DNA of 64,000 nucleotides from Porites lobata (Eukaryota; Cnidaria; Anthozoa; Scleractinia; Poritidae): NCBI GenBank assembly GCA_942486035.1, contig CALNXK010000031.1, positions 1,320,001 to 1,384,000 of the forward strand, read 5' to 3'. Shown piece by piece: positions 1 to 10,732 of this stretch (position 1 is its first letter; each line of letters starts with the position of its first letter). The notes under the pieces were generated by a model. It saw only the letters and a program-made list of their open reading frames with translations, ran no database searches and was not told where the DNA came from. The position numbers and the translations under genes were made by a program.

Positions 1-119
1 TAACCGGTCACTTTCGGGGAATTCTATTTGCGGATTCCTAAGGGGGAAATGATATGAGTTCTTTTCACTCTTCTGCCATGTGCCTTGCAGATGAGACATC
101 TTTTTTACATTATTTGAGG

Positions 120-274
120 CTACACGGTACCGAACGAATTTTCGACCAGTCGAAAATTCGTGCGTTAAGGTGTTCCGTTCACACGGAACCTGACCTTACA
201 CGTAAGAAAATTCCGTTTTAACCGTTTTTCCGTTTTTTTGTTCAGCCGGTCGAAAATTCGTCCGGTGCCTTGTG
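120..274. mobile_element. Short inverted-repeat element (MITE-like)
   Basis: The two ends are imperfect inverted repeats of about 27 bp built around GAACGAATTTTCGACC on the left and its complement on the right. The inside holds a second GTCGAAAATTCGTGCG stretch. There is no coding capacity. It lies about 115 bp upstream of the secreted peptide gene. Family not recognised. Confidence 0.5.
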
Positions 275-388
275 AACATAGCAGTAATTTATTAAAATTT
301 CACGGGTACCACCCAGGAGCCGATTACTTGGTACACCCTAATATTCAGTCTGCATGGCCTATTTTACATTATCGATTGTAGGAGAAAA

Positions 389-1426
389 ATGAAGAAATTC
401 ACTGGTATTGTGATTATCATGGCATTGGTTCTGATGCAAAACGTCGACCAAACTGAAGGATTTGGTGAGTTTAGTGACAGAATTATGATTAATAAATATA
501 TCTCACATACATTCGCGAAAAATGAAGTTCAAAAGGATCAACATCCGTGCATCGAACACCAAGCCCTAACCAAAAATTTACACACACTTCCCGTTTCTGC
601 CAACTCCGCCGGGGTAAAACTAATAACTGTTCGATCGCTGGCGTTGAAAGGTTCGACTCACAACCTAAATAATTAATTTAGTTTTGCGAACTTCACTTGC
701 GCTCTTCGCCGACAATAGCCCCCGTTTCAGTTTTCCAAATGTAGGTTGTCTGCCAGTAATGTTTCTTTATATGTACACATAATTTATGAAGAGACAAAGG
801 GGCAAATTCCCCGAAACCTTCATTGCAAAAATAAAAAATACAAGCTAAAAAGGTCTATTGCATCCAGGAATTATTATTTGCATATACAATTGTCTTCCTA
901 AGTATAGCTGATTATCCCTTTAAAAAGATTATTGAAACAGATCTATTTTGGATTATATTTGACTGAAAACCTTTGAAATGAAAATGTTTAAAGCTGGGGA
1001 ATGGCTTGTCAATCTTTAGTAGATGGGTCATGGATGGGTAGATACACAACTAGCACAAGTCCCTCCATTATTCAGGCAAGGCTTATTCCCTGATGTCTGG
1101 TAGGCCGGGTGGCGTCGACGCGTCCTACTAGGTACATAAGGCCATGAAAGATGGAGTAAAGTATTTCATATTTCATTACAGCTCCAGGCGGCTGCAATGT
1201 TCCCATACATCGTGGTTCTGGAGGGATTGCCAATGGAAACAACCGTCCCAGGGGTCATAGTTTTGAAGTCAACGTTGGACAGCAGAAGCGAGACGGTAGC
1301 CACTGGAATGTGAGGTACAAAAACAACCGAGACGAGCACAATATTAATGTCAACGCAGGGCAACAGAAACCTAATGGAGATCATTGGAATGTTGATTATA
1401 CTCATGATATGAAAGAAAATAAGTAA
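389..1426 (+). CDS. Secreted peptide with a two-fold repeat, two exons
   Basis: Exons are 389-464 and 1182-1426, joined at phase 1 (G|GTGAGT donor, TTACAG acceptor), giving 106 codons plus TAA. Residues 1 to about 24 form a classic signal peptide: two lysines, then a hydrophobic core GIVIIMALVLM. The mature part of about 82 residues is rich in Gly, Asn, His, Arg and Lys and has one cysteine. Two 19-residue repeats are visible: FEVNVGQQKRDGSHWNVRY (53-71) and INVNAGQQKPNGDHWNVDY (80-98), 12 of 19 positions identical. Two AATAAA signals follow at 1554 and 1566. The composition resembles glycine-rich antimicrobial peptides of the attacin/coleoptericin type, but that is only a resemblance; it could equally be a venom, mucus or matrix peptide. 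The gene structure is well supported, the function is not. Confidence 0.72.
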
Positions 1427-1553
1427 CCTTAGAGAATCAAGGCAACCATGCAGTTGAACAAATTGATAAGACGTAAATATGGTAAATTAAAACTCAAAGT
1501 ACGGTAAACCTTAAACTTAAGTTGATTAAATCATGATCTGATGTAACTCGCAA

Positions 1554-1571
1554 AATAAATGGCTAAATAAA
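1554..1571 (+). promoter_or_regulatory. Polyadenylation signals of the secreted peptide gene
   Basis: Two AATAAA hexamers, at 1554-1559 and 1566-1571, lie about 130 bp after the stop codon of the secreted peptide gene and on the same strand. Confidence 0.55.
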
Positions 1572-1979
1572 CTTTTATCGTTGGTAAAATGTTTTTGACT
1601 GGTTTGTTACTTGTTGTGCATTTCTTTCTTTTTCTCATAGTTATTAAAGTAGATGGTTATATATGAAACCCGTTAGACTCCTTTGTTATATATGTTTTTG
1701 TTAGGCGTTAGGCGGTATTTTGGACCTGACCGTGCACAACGTTCAGTAGTATTCCTATCATTTGAAGTTACTGACCAAAAGAAACATCGCATTATTTATT
1801 CTGTCACAATTTGTGAACAAAAAACAAAGGATTGTGCACAGTCAGGGAGCTTCCAACATAAACTACAGCACCATTGTTTTCAACTTTGATGTTTGTCGGC
1901 TTTCATAACCAGTCTTCTCTACTAACTATGCTTTTTTGAATCTTTCCTGATATATTGGAAGTTAAATATCCATAATGGG

Positions 1980-2054
1980 AAAGTCGTGGAAGTTATCTTC
2001 AAAGACTTTCGTAAGGCTTTCGATCTAGTAAATAACGAAGTTTTGAGATATAAA
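1980..2054 (+). pseudogene. Non-LTR reverse transcriptase fragment (5' part)
   Basis: Translation gives VIFKDFRKAFDLVNNEVL, the D-[FL]-x-K-A-F-D block of the reverse transcriptase active site. The frame closes soon after. The downstream catalytic block reappears at 3236, so this is probably one decayed retroelement split by the insertion between them. Confidence 0.55.
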
Positions 2055-2247
2055 CCTGTAAGCTAGCGGTTATTATAGGAACCTTTTGCAGCCTTTTTCC
2101 ACTTTGTAAATGTAAACAAAACTCATTTTCTCGCCAGTGGAACGCGCGTCTCTCGGCCGTGAAGGTCTGGGATATAATTGAAAACAGAGAATGCGCAGCA
2201 GTCGTTCACGGCTTCAGCAAGTCGCGGACAACGTTTGAGTGCATTAA

Positions 2248-3040
2248 TAGGGACCTTTAGCATCACGTTTTTCATGGAAACTGCAAACCGCAAACCGCAA
2301 AATGTCACGTGACCACGGCCTTGCGGTCACGTTTGCAGTTTGCAGTTCACGTTTGAACCGCAGGAAGGGCTTGCAGCGGTAAGTGATTTACGGCAAGGTT
2401 TTTTGCCACAAAAAATTGTACAGCCTCGCGTTTAAAGGTATGAACTAGCTTTTTATATCCGTTTGCGATGTGTTTGTTGGATTTTTGATCTCGAATCAAT
2501 GAATTATTGCTGAGTTTTGGGCGATTAAAGTGATGCACTTCGACTTGATGAAAACAACATGGCGACCCTAAACAATCAATCAATCAATCAATCAACAACT
2601 TTATTTAAGCGTCTAATCTTCTAGCTTGCGTCAGGCGTACTAAGATGAACGCGTACTTCATACTTTCTGCCGTACTAACAAAGGAAAGTATTCTGTTCCA
2701 ATCTAGAGTTAAATTTTTTTCAATCTTGTTACTGAATTCATAACTTAACCCAGTCTCTGTTTAGTTCCTATTTTTAACGTATCACTCCGCGAATTTCATT
2801 TTATTTTGCTTATTTCTTTAAGACTGGGGAGCCCAGGCTTCATAAAGCCTTCTGGTTTCTTTTGGGCTCCCTTGCAGCCTTACAATTCCTGTATGTATTC
2901 TTGTATTGTGTTATATTTTGGCTAAATAGAAATGAACTGAACTGAACGCCTTGCTAAAGTTTGAAATCTCGGCAACGCGAAACTGCAAACGCGTAACTGC
3001 GGTTTGTGGTTTGCGGTTTACCTGATGCTAAAGGTCTCTA
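2248..3040. mobile_element. DNA element with TAGGGACCTTTAGCATCA ends
   Basis: The left end reads TAGGGACCTTTAGCATCA and the right end is its near-complement (TGATGCTAAAGGTCTCTA). Next to each end are repeated G/C-rich words (AACTGCAAACCGCAAACCGC on the left, the mirror on the right). No transposase is encoded. A retroelement-derived block occupies about 2571-2947 inside it. Confidence 0.6.
2571..2947. repeat. Retroelement 3'-tail sequence nested in a DNA element
   Basis: The block opens with (AATC)n followed by AACAACTTTATTT, which read on the minus strand is a non-LTR 3' terminus with a GATT microsatellite tail. It closes with a TGAACTGAACTGAAC tail on the plus strand. Two tails facing opposite ways suggest two insertions. 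Confidence 0.4.
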
Positions 3041-3224
3041 ATACGAACACTTTCACGTCCAAGGTAAGCCGCAGCTTGGATAAGCCCACCCCAAAACCCC
3101 TCGAGCCGGCCTTTGGTTGAATAAGCCGTGAACATAGATTTTGTACCATTTCTACGGGGTGTTCGCGTCTTATGTAAGCCGCGGCTTATTTTCTCTTGTA
3201 TAAACGGCCCTAATGTAATGTTTC

Positions 3225-3590
3225 AAGTGTAGAAATACATCTTTATGCAGATGATACCACTGCTTTTGGGATTGACGTTACGATCGATCAGGTTTCTCAA
3301 TTAAAATATTCTTCGCTCTAATATCTGTTCGTGGTATGAATTAGATAGACTTACCATACATCCTAACAAATGTGAGGCTATCTCTAGAAAGCAATTTATG
3401 GGTCCTTTACAACCAGTGCCGTTGTGGAACCCTCGTTATAGACTTTTCTAGAGTGGTGAAATCGTTAGGCTTACCCATAGACAATAAACGGCTCTCCTGG
3501 GACATCATCTTGATAAACTATCCAAAACGTTTCTCAGCTCAGCTAGCTATGCTGAGGAAGATAAGATTCCTTCCAACAAAGTAGCTAGAA
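3225..3590 (+). pseudogene. Non-LTR reverse transcriptase fragment (catalytic part)
   Basis: Translation around 3238 gives LYADDTTAFG, the Y-A-D-D catalytic box. Further on come a HPNKCEAIS-like segment and a SLGLPIDNKRLSWD-like segment, in the order expected of CR1/Rex/jockey-like reverse transcriptases. Stops and frameshifts interrupt it. It is probably the continuation of the fragment at 1980-2054. Confidence 0.7.
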
Positions 3591-3679
3591 AACATCTACT
3601 ACAAAATGATTTTGCCAAATATCGCTTATTTTCTAGCCTAAAATCATGTGTCACAATCATATGGAAGGATATGTAAACC

Positions 3680-3795
3680 CTTGAATATCATTGCCTTTGC
3701 TCATGCATGCGTCTTAGGTGTAAGCAAGCTACTGGACCGCGTAAGCAAGTTTTGGTTTCAGGACTGTTATATTTGTTCCCAAAATATAGCAGAGC
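3680..3795. repeat. Dispersed repeat, second copy near 9310-9440
   Basis: The segment shares CTTGAATATCATTG, GCTCATGCATGCGTCTTAG and CAGGACTGTTA plus CCCAAAATATA in the same order with 9310-9440. No coding potential seen. Confidence 0.5.
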
Positions 3796-4039
3796 TAATA
3801 GAGAGATTTAGGATCACGTGAATATGTACCACGTGACCAAGTTTTCCCTTTACTCGTCGTTTACTGTTTATTACTTCTACCAAAAAAATAGTTTCACACA
3901 AGTTTTACCCATAATAATTAGTTAGCCCAGTTTTTATCTGTTCATTTTCTATTTCGGGAAATTTTCAACTTGAATCAGGCTGACGTCTGCCGTTTGATGT
4001 AAACGTGCCTCTAAATCTCTGTAGTATCGCACTTTCTAC

Positions 4040-4780
4040 CAACCTGATAATTGCGTTCGAGGTACGAGAACGCAACCCTAACTTGTGTTGGGTGTCCTCT
4101 GCATTATTGGGTGTCCTGTGCAACTAATAAGGGAGGTTTTTTCGAGATTGCTTTCGTCGTCGTCGTCGACACACATTTGCCTCGCTTTGAAGCGCTTGCT
4201 TACGTTTTGCCTCACTTTGACGCGCTAACTCACCTGGTGATTCGAGTCAGTCCTCGGCGTTCATCTTTCAAACATTTGCTGAGGTCTGCTAATCAGTCTT
4301 CGTAAATCGTTCATCTTTAAAAGTGTACTGAATTTTCGTAAGGCGTACATATTTAAGAGTACTATCGATCTGTGTTTAATGAATCTTCCAAAGCGTTCAT
4401 CTTTCAAAAGTGTGCTGAAAGTTTACACCCTGAGTAATTTTTACTTTAGATTAAGCCTTCATATTTTTTTTTTAGAAAATGCGTGCTACTCCTGGTGCAT
4501 GCATCAAACCGGGTAGTTTAACTCGGCATCCGTTGTGCCACAAAGTAAATTTACCGGCGAGTTGTGAAGCTCAGCGTCTGTTGTGCCACAAAGTAAATCT
4601 ACTGAGTTGTTTAGCTAGGTGGCCGTAGTGCCACAGAGTAAATCTACCGAGTTGTGTAGCTCGGCGGCCGTTATTCCACAAGGTAAATCTACCGAGATGT
4701 GAAGTTCGGCGGCAGCATTTCATCATGACGTGTGATACTTTCAGCACTGGACAAACGAACATTTCAGACAGGCATTTTAC
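4040..4780. repeat. Compound repeat, copy 1, with 45-bp minisatellite
   Basis: It opens with TTGCGTTCGAGGTACGA and TAAGGGAGGTTTTTTCGAG, shared with 6740-6850. From about 4525 to 4712 lie four diverged copies of a 45-bp unit (CTCGGCGGCCGTT, CCACAAAGTAAATCTACCGAG). The unit length is a multiple of three, so the minus strand stays open and reads RFTLWHNGR-like repeats. Diverged relatives occur at 7100-7210 and 7790-7895. Confidence 0.6.
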
Positions 4781-5954
4781 AGGGTCGTAACGAGGTATAT
4801 TTTCTGCCGCCTGATTCCACATTTCGACCTTAAATCTTGATCCCTGACCCCATGAAAATTTTTTGATCCCTGGATTCAATCTGGGTTGGATTAGCTGCAT
4901 ATCATATAAAAACCACTGAAACTGGACGCCTCTAGTCGAGCATCACCATTTAACTATCCTTGTAGACTACTCATACTAGTGTGCGTACAGCTGTAGCTTC
5001 AGGGGCGTAGCCTGCGATCTTGAAGGTGTACGATGCGGTGTCGAAGATTTGCATCACCGAAGGCGACCCAGCCTAGGCGTGTCAAGGGGCATGCTCCCCC
5101 AGAAAATTTTCTAATTTAGGGTCTCGGAAATGCTATTTCCAGCAATTTCTCCAGTGATTTGATACGCAGGAAGATTCGCTTAGTTAGTTATTGTTTACTT
5201 TACCCATCGTTAGAGTTGTTGGTACGGTACAGTCTTTACGACAAAAAAAAAAAAGACAAGTGACACCCTCAGAATTGCGGAATAATAAAGGGATAACTGA
5301 GTAATCACTAACACAAAGTCACCAATATAGTGCGAACGAGGTATCAGTCGTCTCGATTTTCAAGTGATAGAAATGCTTTTTCAGGAAATAATTTGTATTT
5401 TCTTGTCTTAGCTGTACGGGCGCATGTGCGTATATGGACGCTACACTCCTCGTAACTCCTGTTGCAGCAAAATGAGATCCAAATAAGGTCTCTTTGGGCA
5501 AAGACTGGCTTGACCAGCGATCAAAGTAGCCACAGAATTCTACAAGACCAAGATGATAAGAGAATCCCCATCGCAATAGGCGTATGAACAGCAACGACTT
5601 ACAAAGCTAGCATAAAATTGAAAAGGTGTAGCGACAAGAAATTTAAAAGGAATCTGGCTGCACAATTTTGCATCAATTTTTTTCCAGATTTATGGGGATT
5701 TTGTTTCCTGGATTTTGGACGATTCGGCAAGATCGGGATTGCACACAGATTAGTACCGGATCCAAATGTGACAGCAAATTTACAAGAAAACGTTGACAGG
5801 TCCCTCCAATTAAGGCGCATTTCAGAATTTTGTGGTCTTGGTTGTTATATTCGAGAGACGAACCGGATCCCTGATCCCCGCTACTGATCCTGATCCCACG
5901 GCTTGTGATCCCAGATCCCGTCGCTGTGATCCCTGGTACCTCGTTACGACCCTA
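4780..5954. mobile_element. 1.2-kb TIR element with CAGGGTCGTAACGAGGTA ends
   Basis: The left end CAGGGTCGTAACGAGGTA matches the complement of the right end TACCTCGTTACGACCCTA. It sits inside compound-repeat copy 1. The interior has only short opposed open frames around 5600-5890 and a run of GATCCC-type words near the right end (about 5865-5940). No transposase recognised, so it is presumably non-autonomous. Confidence 0.6.
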
Positions 5955-6264
5955 ATTTTAGCTAGGCAGGTACAAAAGTCGGCGGCCCGGATCAACTCGG
6001 ATCGAATAAAAAATAAAAAAAAAATAAAAGTGGACTCGGATCAACTCGGATCATAAAAAGAAAAATAAAATCAGTCGGCGTCACTTACCTATCACCCGCC
6101 ATTTTGTTTTTTTCTCACGAACTCGTGGTTGCATAAATTAATTTTGTTTTTCTTTTTATTAATTTTAATGATACACTAGTAAGCAGCACACATACACTTC
6201 CTGTGAACATTTTCAACTTGGAAGGAGGAGAAGCCATGCTCGCCCGGGACAAAGGATATTTTCA

Positions 6265-6332
6265 TGCCCCGGGCGAGAATCGAACTTGCGACCCGGCTTC
6301 ATTTTGCCAACAAGTTGATGATTGGACGCTCT
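6265..6332 (-). pseudogene. tRNA-derived fragment
   Basis: On the minus strand the sequence ends with a tRNA-like T-arm and 3' acceptor half (AAGTTCGATTCTCGCCCGGGG), preceded by AGAGCG as in a D-arm. The 5' acceptor half is missing and the anticodon stem is imperfect. It is a degenerate tRNA or SINE head, not a working tRNA gene. Confidence 0.35.
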
Positions 6333-7260
6333 TAAAAATAACTGAGAAAATTATCCAAAGAAACGTTTTTAACAAAAGGAAAAGAAACCCGGGTTAAGCG
6401 CTGATCGGTCTTCGAACAACTGCGCCCTGTAGAACATCTATTGCGCTAGTGAAACAAAAAGTTCTTTTCACACGCCCGAAACACTCTGGCCAGTGTCTCC
6501 TCGAATAACAAGCGCTTGAGACGAACGATACGATATCACGCTGATCACTAGCCCTCAAAACCTTTTCATCATGATGCACAGTTTAAACCGAGGTTTCGCT
6601 GTACGCAACCCTTACGTTCAAAATATGCCATAATCATAGTTATCTATCGCAAGAACCATCCACCCTTTCCCCTCAACTGCTACCTGTACACCTAGCAAAC
6701 ATATCGAACGCACTCTCCTTAGCTCCGATTACTCCTAGTTAATTGCGTTCGAGGTACGACAGAACGCAACCCCTAATTTGTATTGGGTGTTCTGTGCATT
6801 ATTGGGTCCCCTGTGCAATTAATAAGGGAGGTTTTTTCGAGATTGCATTTGTCGTCGTCGTCGACACACATTTGCCTCGCGTTGAGGCACTTGCTTACGT
6901 TTTGCCTCACTTTGACGGACTAACTCACGTGGTGATTCTTGTGTCCTCAAGCGTTTGCTGAGGTCTTTTATTCTGTCTTCGTAAAGCGTTCATCTTTTAA
7001 AAGTTTGCTGAATCTTCGTAAAGCGTACATATTTCAAGAGTTTGCTGATGGTCTTACTATCGATCTGTTTTGCTGAATCTTTCAAAACGTTCATCTTTCA
7101 AAAGTTTCGGCGGCCGTTGTACCACACAAAGTAAATCTACCGAGTCGTGTAGCTCGGCGGTCGTTGTACCACAAAGTAAATCTTCCGAGATGTGAAGCTC
7201 GGCGGCGTGGTTTCATCATGACTTGTGATATTTTCGGCACCGGACAAACGAACATTTTAG
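6330..7260. repeat. Compound repeat, copy 2
   Basis: 6330-6735 matches 8125-8655 (GAGAAAATTATCC, CCCGGGTTAAGCG, CAACTGCGCCCTGTA, ATATCGAACGCACTCTCCT, GCTCCGATTACTCCTAGT). 6740-7260 matches copy 1, including about two of the 45-bp units at 7108-7205. No gene seen. Confidence 0.6.
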
Positions 7261-7689
7261 GTCTATGTTATTTATTCGGAAAAGCTTATAAACAGCCCAC
7301 AGTAGCTCCACTCAAGTCACTGAAATCAACATACTCGACCTAACTACTGCACTTATTGAGACGGACCATACGATATCACTAGCTTTTTCATAATGATACA
7401 CAGTTTAAATAGAGGTTTCGCTGTAAGCAATCCCTACGTTTAAAATATGCCATGATCAAATTAAAGCCCGGTTTCCATATGATCGCTACCATCGCTACGG
7501 GCTGCCATCTTGCATGAGCTTCAAAACTACTTATGGGACGGGGGCGGTTTGGGAGGAAGCGAACCCTAACCCCCTACAGCTATAACCCCCGACGCCCGCC
7601 CCCTCGGTACATTTGAAAATCAAGATGGCCTCCATTAACGGTAAGACCCGCTATATTTCGATGATCTTACAAAAAAATAGGGGACTGTG

Positions 7690-8660
7690 AACAGTCTACT
7701 TTGGATTAAGCCTTCCTATTTTTCAGCATGGTTCGTCACTGTCTTGGAAAATGTGTGCGAATATTACTGGTGCATGCATCAAACCGGGTTTAGTTCGGCT
7801 GCCTTTGTGTCACAAAGTAAATTTACCGAGTTGTGCAGCTCGGCGGCCGTTGTGTCACAACGTAAATCTACCGAGTTGTGTAGCTCGGCGGCGCCATTTG
7901 ATCATGACTTGTGATATTTTCGGCACCAGACAAACGAACACTTTAACTCTATGTTATTCATCAGGAAAAACTTATAAACCAGCTCACAGTAGCACCACTC
8001 TCAAGTCACTGAAATCAACACGCTCGACCAAATTAATGGAAAAGTTATTGACGTGAGCCGCACACACATTCCACTGAAGGCTTTGGCAGGGTTAGTGCGA
8101 AATTTGAATTCAGATGTGAAAGCTTTTAAATGCTCTTAACAATAACAGAGAAAATTATCCGAAGAAATGTTTTTGAAGAAAGAAAAAGAATCCCGGGTTA
8201 AGCGATAATCGGCCTTTGAACAACTGCGCCCTGTAATCGCGCCAGTAAAACAAAAGTTAAAATGTTCTACTGGTACACGGCCGACGCACTCTGGCCACTG
8301 TCTCCTCCGATTACTAGCCTGCGAGCAAGCTCTCCTGCGGTTTGGGCTAGCGAAGCGAGTCTCGCGAGAACGCGCGAGCGAGCGGCGAAGCCGCGAGGGG
8401 CAGAGGAAAGGAGAGCTTTCAACGATCTCTGATAAATACAAGCACTTGACACCGAACCATGCGATATCTTTTCAAAATCTTCTTATAATGATACACAGTT
8501 TAAATAAAGGTTTCGTTGAACGCAACCCTTACGTTCAAAATATGCCGTAATGTTATTTATCTGTCGCAAGAACCATCCAATGTTCCCCCTCAACTGTTAC
8601 CCGTCTGTACGCCTAACAAACATATCGAACGCACTCTCCTAAGCTCCGATTACTCCTAGT
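7690..8660. repeat. Compound repeat, copy 3
   Basis: 7740-7950 repeats the 45-bp minisatellite block and its flank (GTGATATTTTCGGCACC, ACAAACGAACA). 8125-8660 repeats 6330-6735. A block of about 115 bp at 8318-8436, with AGCGGCGAAGCCGCGAG, interrupts the match and so was inserted after the duplication. Confidence 0.55.
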
Positions 8661-8679
8661 AAATTAAAACTAAAATCAA

Positions 8680-9600
8680 TTAAGATCCTAAAGAGTCAAG
8701 TTAGTTAGTCCTACTAGCTGCATTAACGTTCTGTATGCATCTCCGCTGTCCGCGTCGAAGGCGTAAAACAAGATATAATATTATAAGTCTTTAATACATA
8801 GTAAGCACAAACAGGCAGTAAAATACCATATACTGTTGCAAATACTAGCTAATACTAAGCAAAAAAAAAACTGTAAAAGGAACTTTCCATTTCACCATTA
8901 TGGACGGGCTTTTGGTGCAAAAGTAGGGTCTGCCAATGCCTGATTGAAAACCCATCATCCCAAGCTTCATGCTTCTGACGTGATTTGAAAAAGGAAATTT
9001 ATTTGAGTACTAACCGTTTAACGTTGACGTCACCTCACTACACCTTTTTATTAGAACTATTAAACAAAGACCACGCAGACAGGTTCAACCCATGGGTTCA
9101 ACCTTTTGGCGTCCGAAGTTTTGTAAACAGCCCACCATGATGTTTTACATTTCTTTAAAGGCCTGAGATAACAGACACCTTTTCCGTCAAGGTTTTGCGC
9201 GCTGAGAACCGGAATCGCTGGGTATAAAAAGAGAAAAGCCGGGAAAGGCGTGTGCACACGCAGAATATATAAAGCCTTGTTTTAAGCATAACCGCAGGCA
9301 ACATACACCTTGGCCTTGAATATCATTGTTTGTGCTCATGCATGCGTCTTAGATGTAAACAAGGTAGACGTTTGTGTGGTTTTCTGGGTTCAGGACTGTT
9401 ACGTTTCTTCCCAAAATATAACAGGGCTAATATCGCAGCTTTCCACCAAGCTGATAATATTAGTTAATGAATTAAAAAAAATCGATTAAAATCCAAAAGA
9501 GTCAAGTTAATTAGTCTATGCTACGTCAACGTTCTATGTGCATCTACGCTGCCCGTGTCGAAGGCGTTATAAAAGATTTAATACGCAGTAGCGCAAACAG
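8680..9600. repeat. Diverged direct duplication
   Basis: 8685-8775 and 9483-9572 share AAGAGTCAAGTTA, CATCTCCGCTG or CATCTACGCTG, and GTCGAAGGCGT in the same order. 9310-9440 is the second copy of the 3680 repeat. Nothing gene-like lies between them. Confidence 0.45.
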
Positions 9601-10632
9601 ACAATAAAATAAAAATTATTTTTGCAAATAGTCAGCGAAAAACCGAGATAGTTATCTTTGGTGTTTTACAGTCGTTGAGGAAATATACCATTATCACAAT
9701 TACCGCGAGCAGAGCCCGACCTGGCGAGCGTGATATATACATGAACAACCCATAATGGACGCCTCTGGCCCAGTTTGCCACCAAGTAAAGACTGTGGTTT
9801 TCCGATTGCGATTGCAGTTTTCGAACTCATTTTTTCTCGAGACTTCTACCATGATTAACAGGAGGCAGGATGAAAGACTAGTGTTAGGCACGGATACGAG
9901 CTTGTAAAGGACGGCATGCGTAACATACTAGAGTGAAGCATTCCGTCGATTAAGCGCACGGCCAAAATAGCGTTTAGAACTTTCTGTTTATCTAACAGAG
10001 AGTTCTGTTTATCTAACAGACTGAGCTATAAAAGTCAATCCAAAAACTGAGATTAAATTTGGATAAAGACGCTTACCGGATTACAACTTAACGGATGTTA
10101 TATAATGGCGTTTCAGCACGTTGAATTCGGGGGTTCATTCATTTTGTAGTTAAATATTTCAGTCTTATCAGTCATGATGTTGTGAGAACGATGACTCTTG
10201 CGAATAAAATTAGTACCGACAAAGGTATGTACCGTGTCCGTCCTATGCAATATCATGCTCTTCAAAAGATATCGAACAATTAAGAATTAATGATAAAAAT
10301 ATATATATATATCATTATCAGATAAGACTGTTCAAAATGGTTCAAATATGATGTAAAAATGCTTCATTCATTTTTGATCAGTTTTGATATTTGTTTTGAA
10401 ATCATTTAGTCTTAAAAGGTAATTATCAGCGCTCAACGTTCCACAGAAAATCATTATGATCTTATGACATCCTTGGTAAACTTTTGTATCAGCTGTCGCC
10501 TTAGGACAATATCGGTCATTTAAGAACAACATATATGGGAGTTACAGAGTTTCCCTGGTCACAAATTTACATCAGAAAGCGGAAGTCAGACGCAGAAAGT
10601 GTCACGAACAATTTTGTAGAGCGGAACAAAGG
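9601..10632. other. Intergenic stretch
   Basis: No gene, RNA gene or clear mobile element was recognised. An AT-rich spot with a short TATATATA run lies near 10300. The right part is the upstream region of the methyltransferase-like gene. Confidence 0.4.
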
Positions 10633-10640
10633 TATAAAAG
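10633..10640 (+). promoter_or_regulatory. TATA box of the methyltransferase-like gene
   Basis: TATAAAAG lies 100 bp before the ATG at 10733. With the usual 25-30 bp spacing, transcription would start near 10662 and leave a 5' leader of about 70 nt without an upstream ATG competing in frame. Confidence 0.6.
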
Positions 10641-10732
10641 AGCAACGATATCAGTTGTTTGTTCAATGACAAGATATGAGAATAGAATAGACTTTTCACT
10701 GTCAAGACACACATACGAGAGGTCTTTCAAAG

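Noticed and set aside
4525..4712. CRISPR-like regular repeats
   Set aside because: The 45-bp units are directly contiguous with no unique spacers and lie in a eukaryotic repeat.
6265..6332. Functional tRNA gene
   Set aside because: No 5' acceptor half and a poor anticodon stem; only a tRNA-derived fragment.
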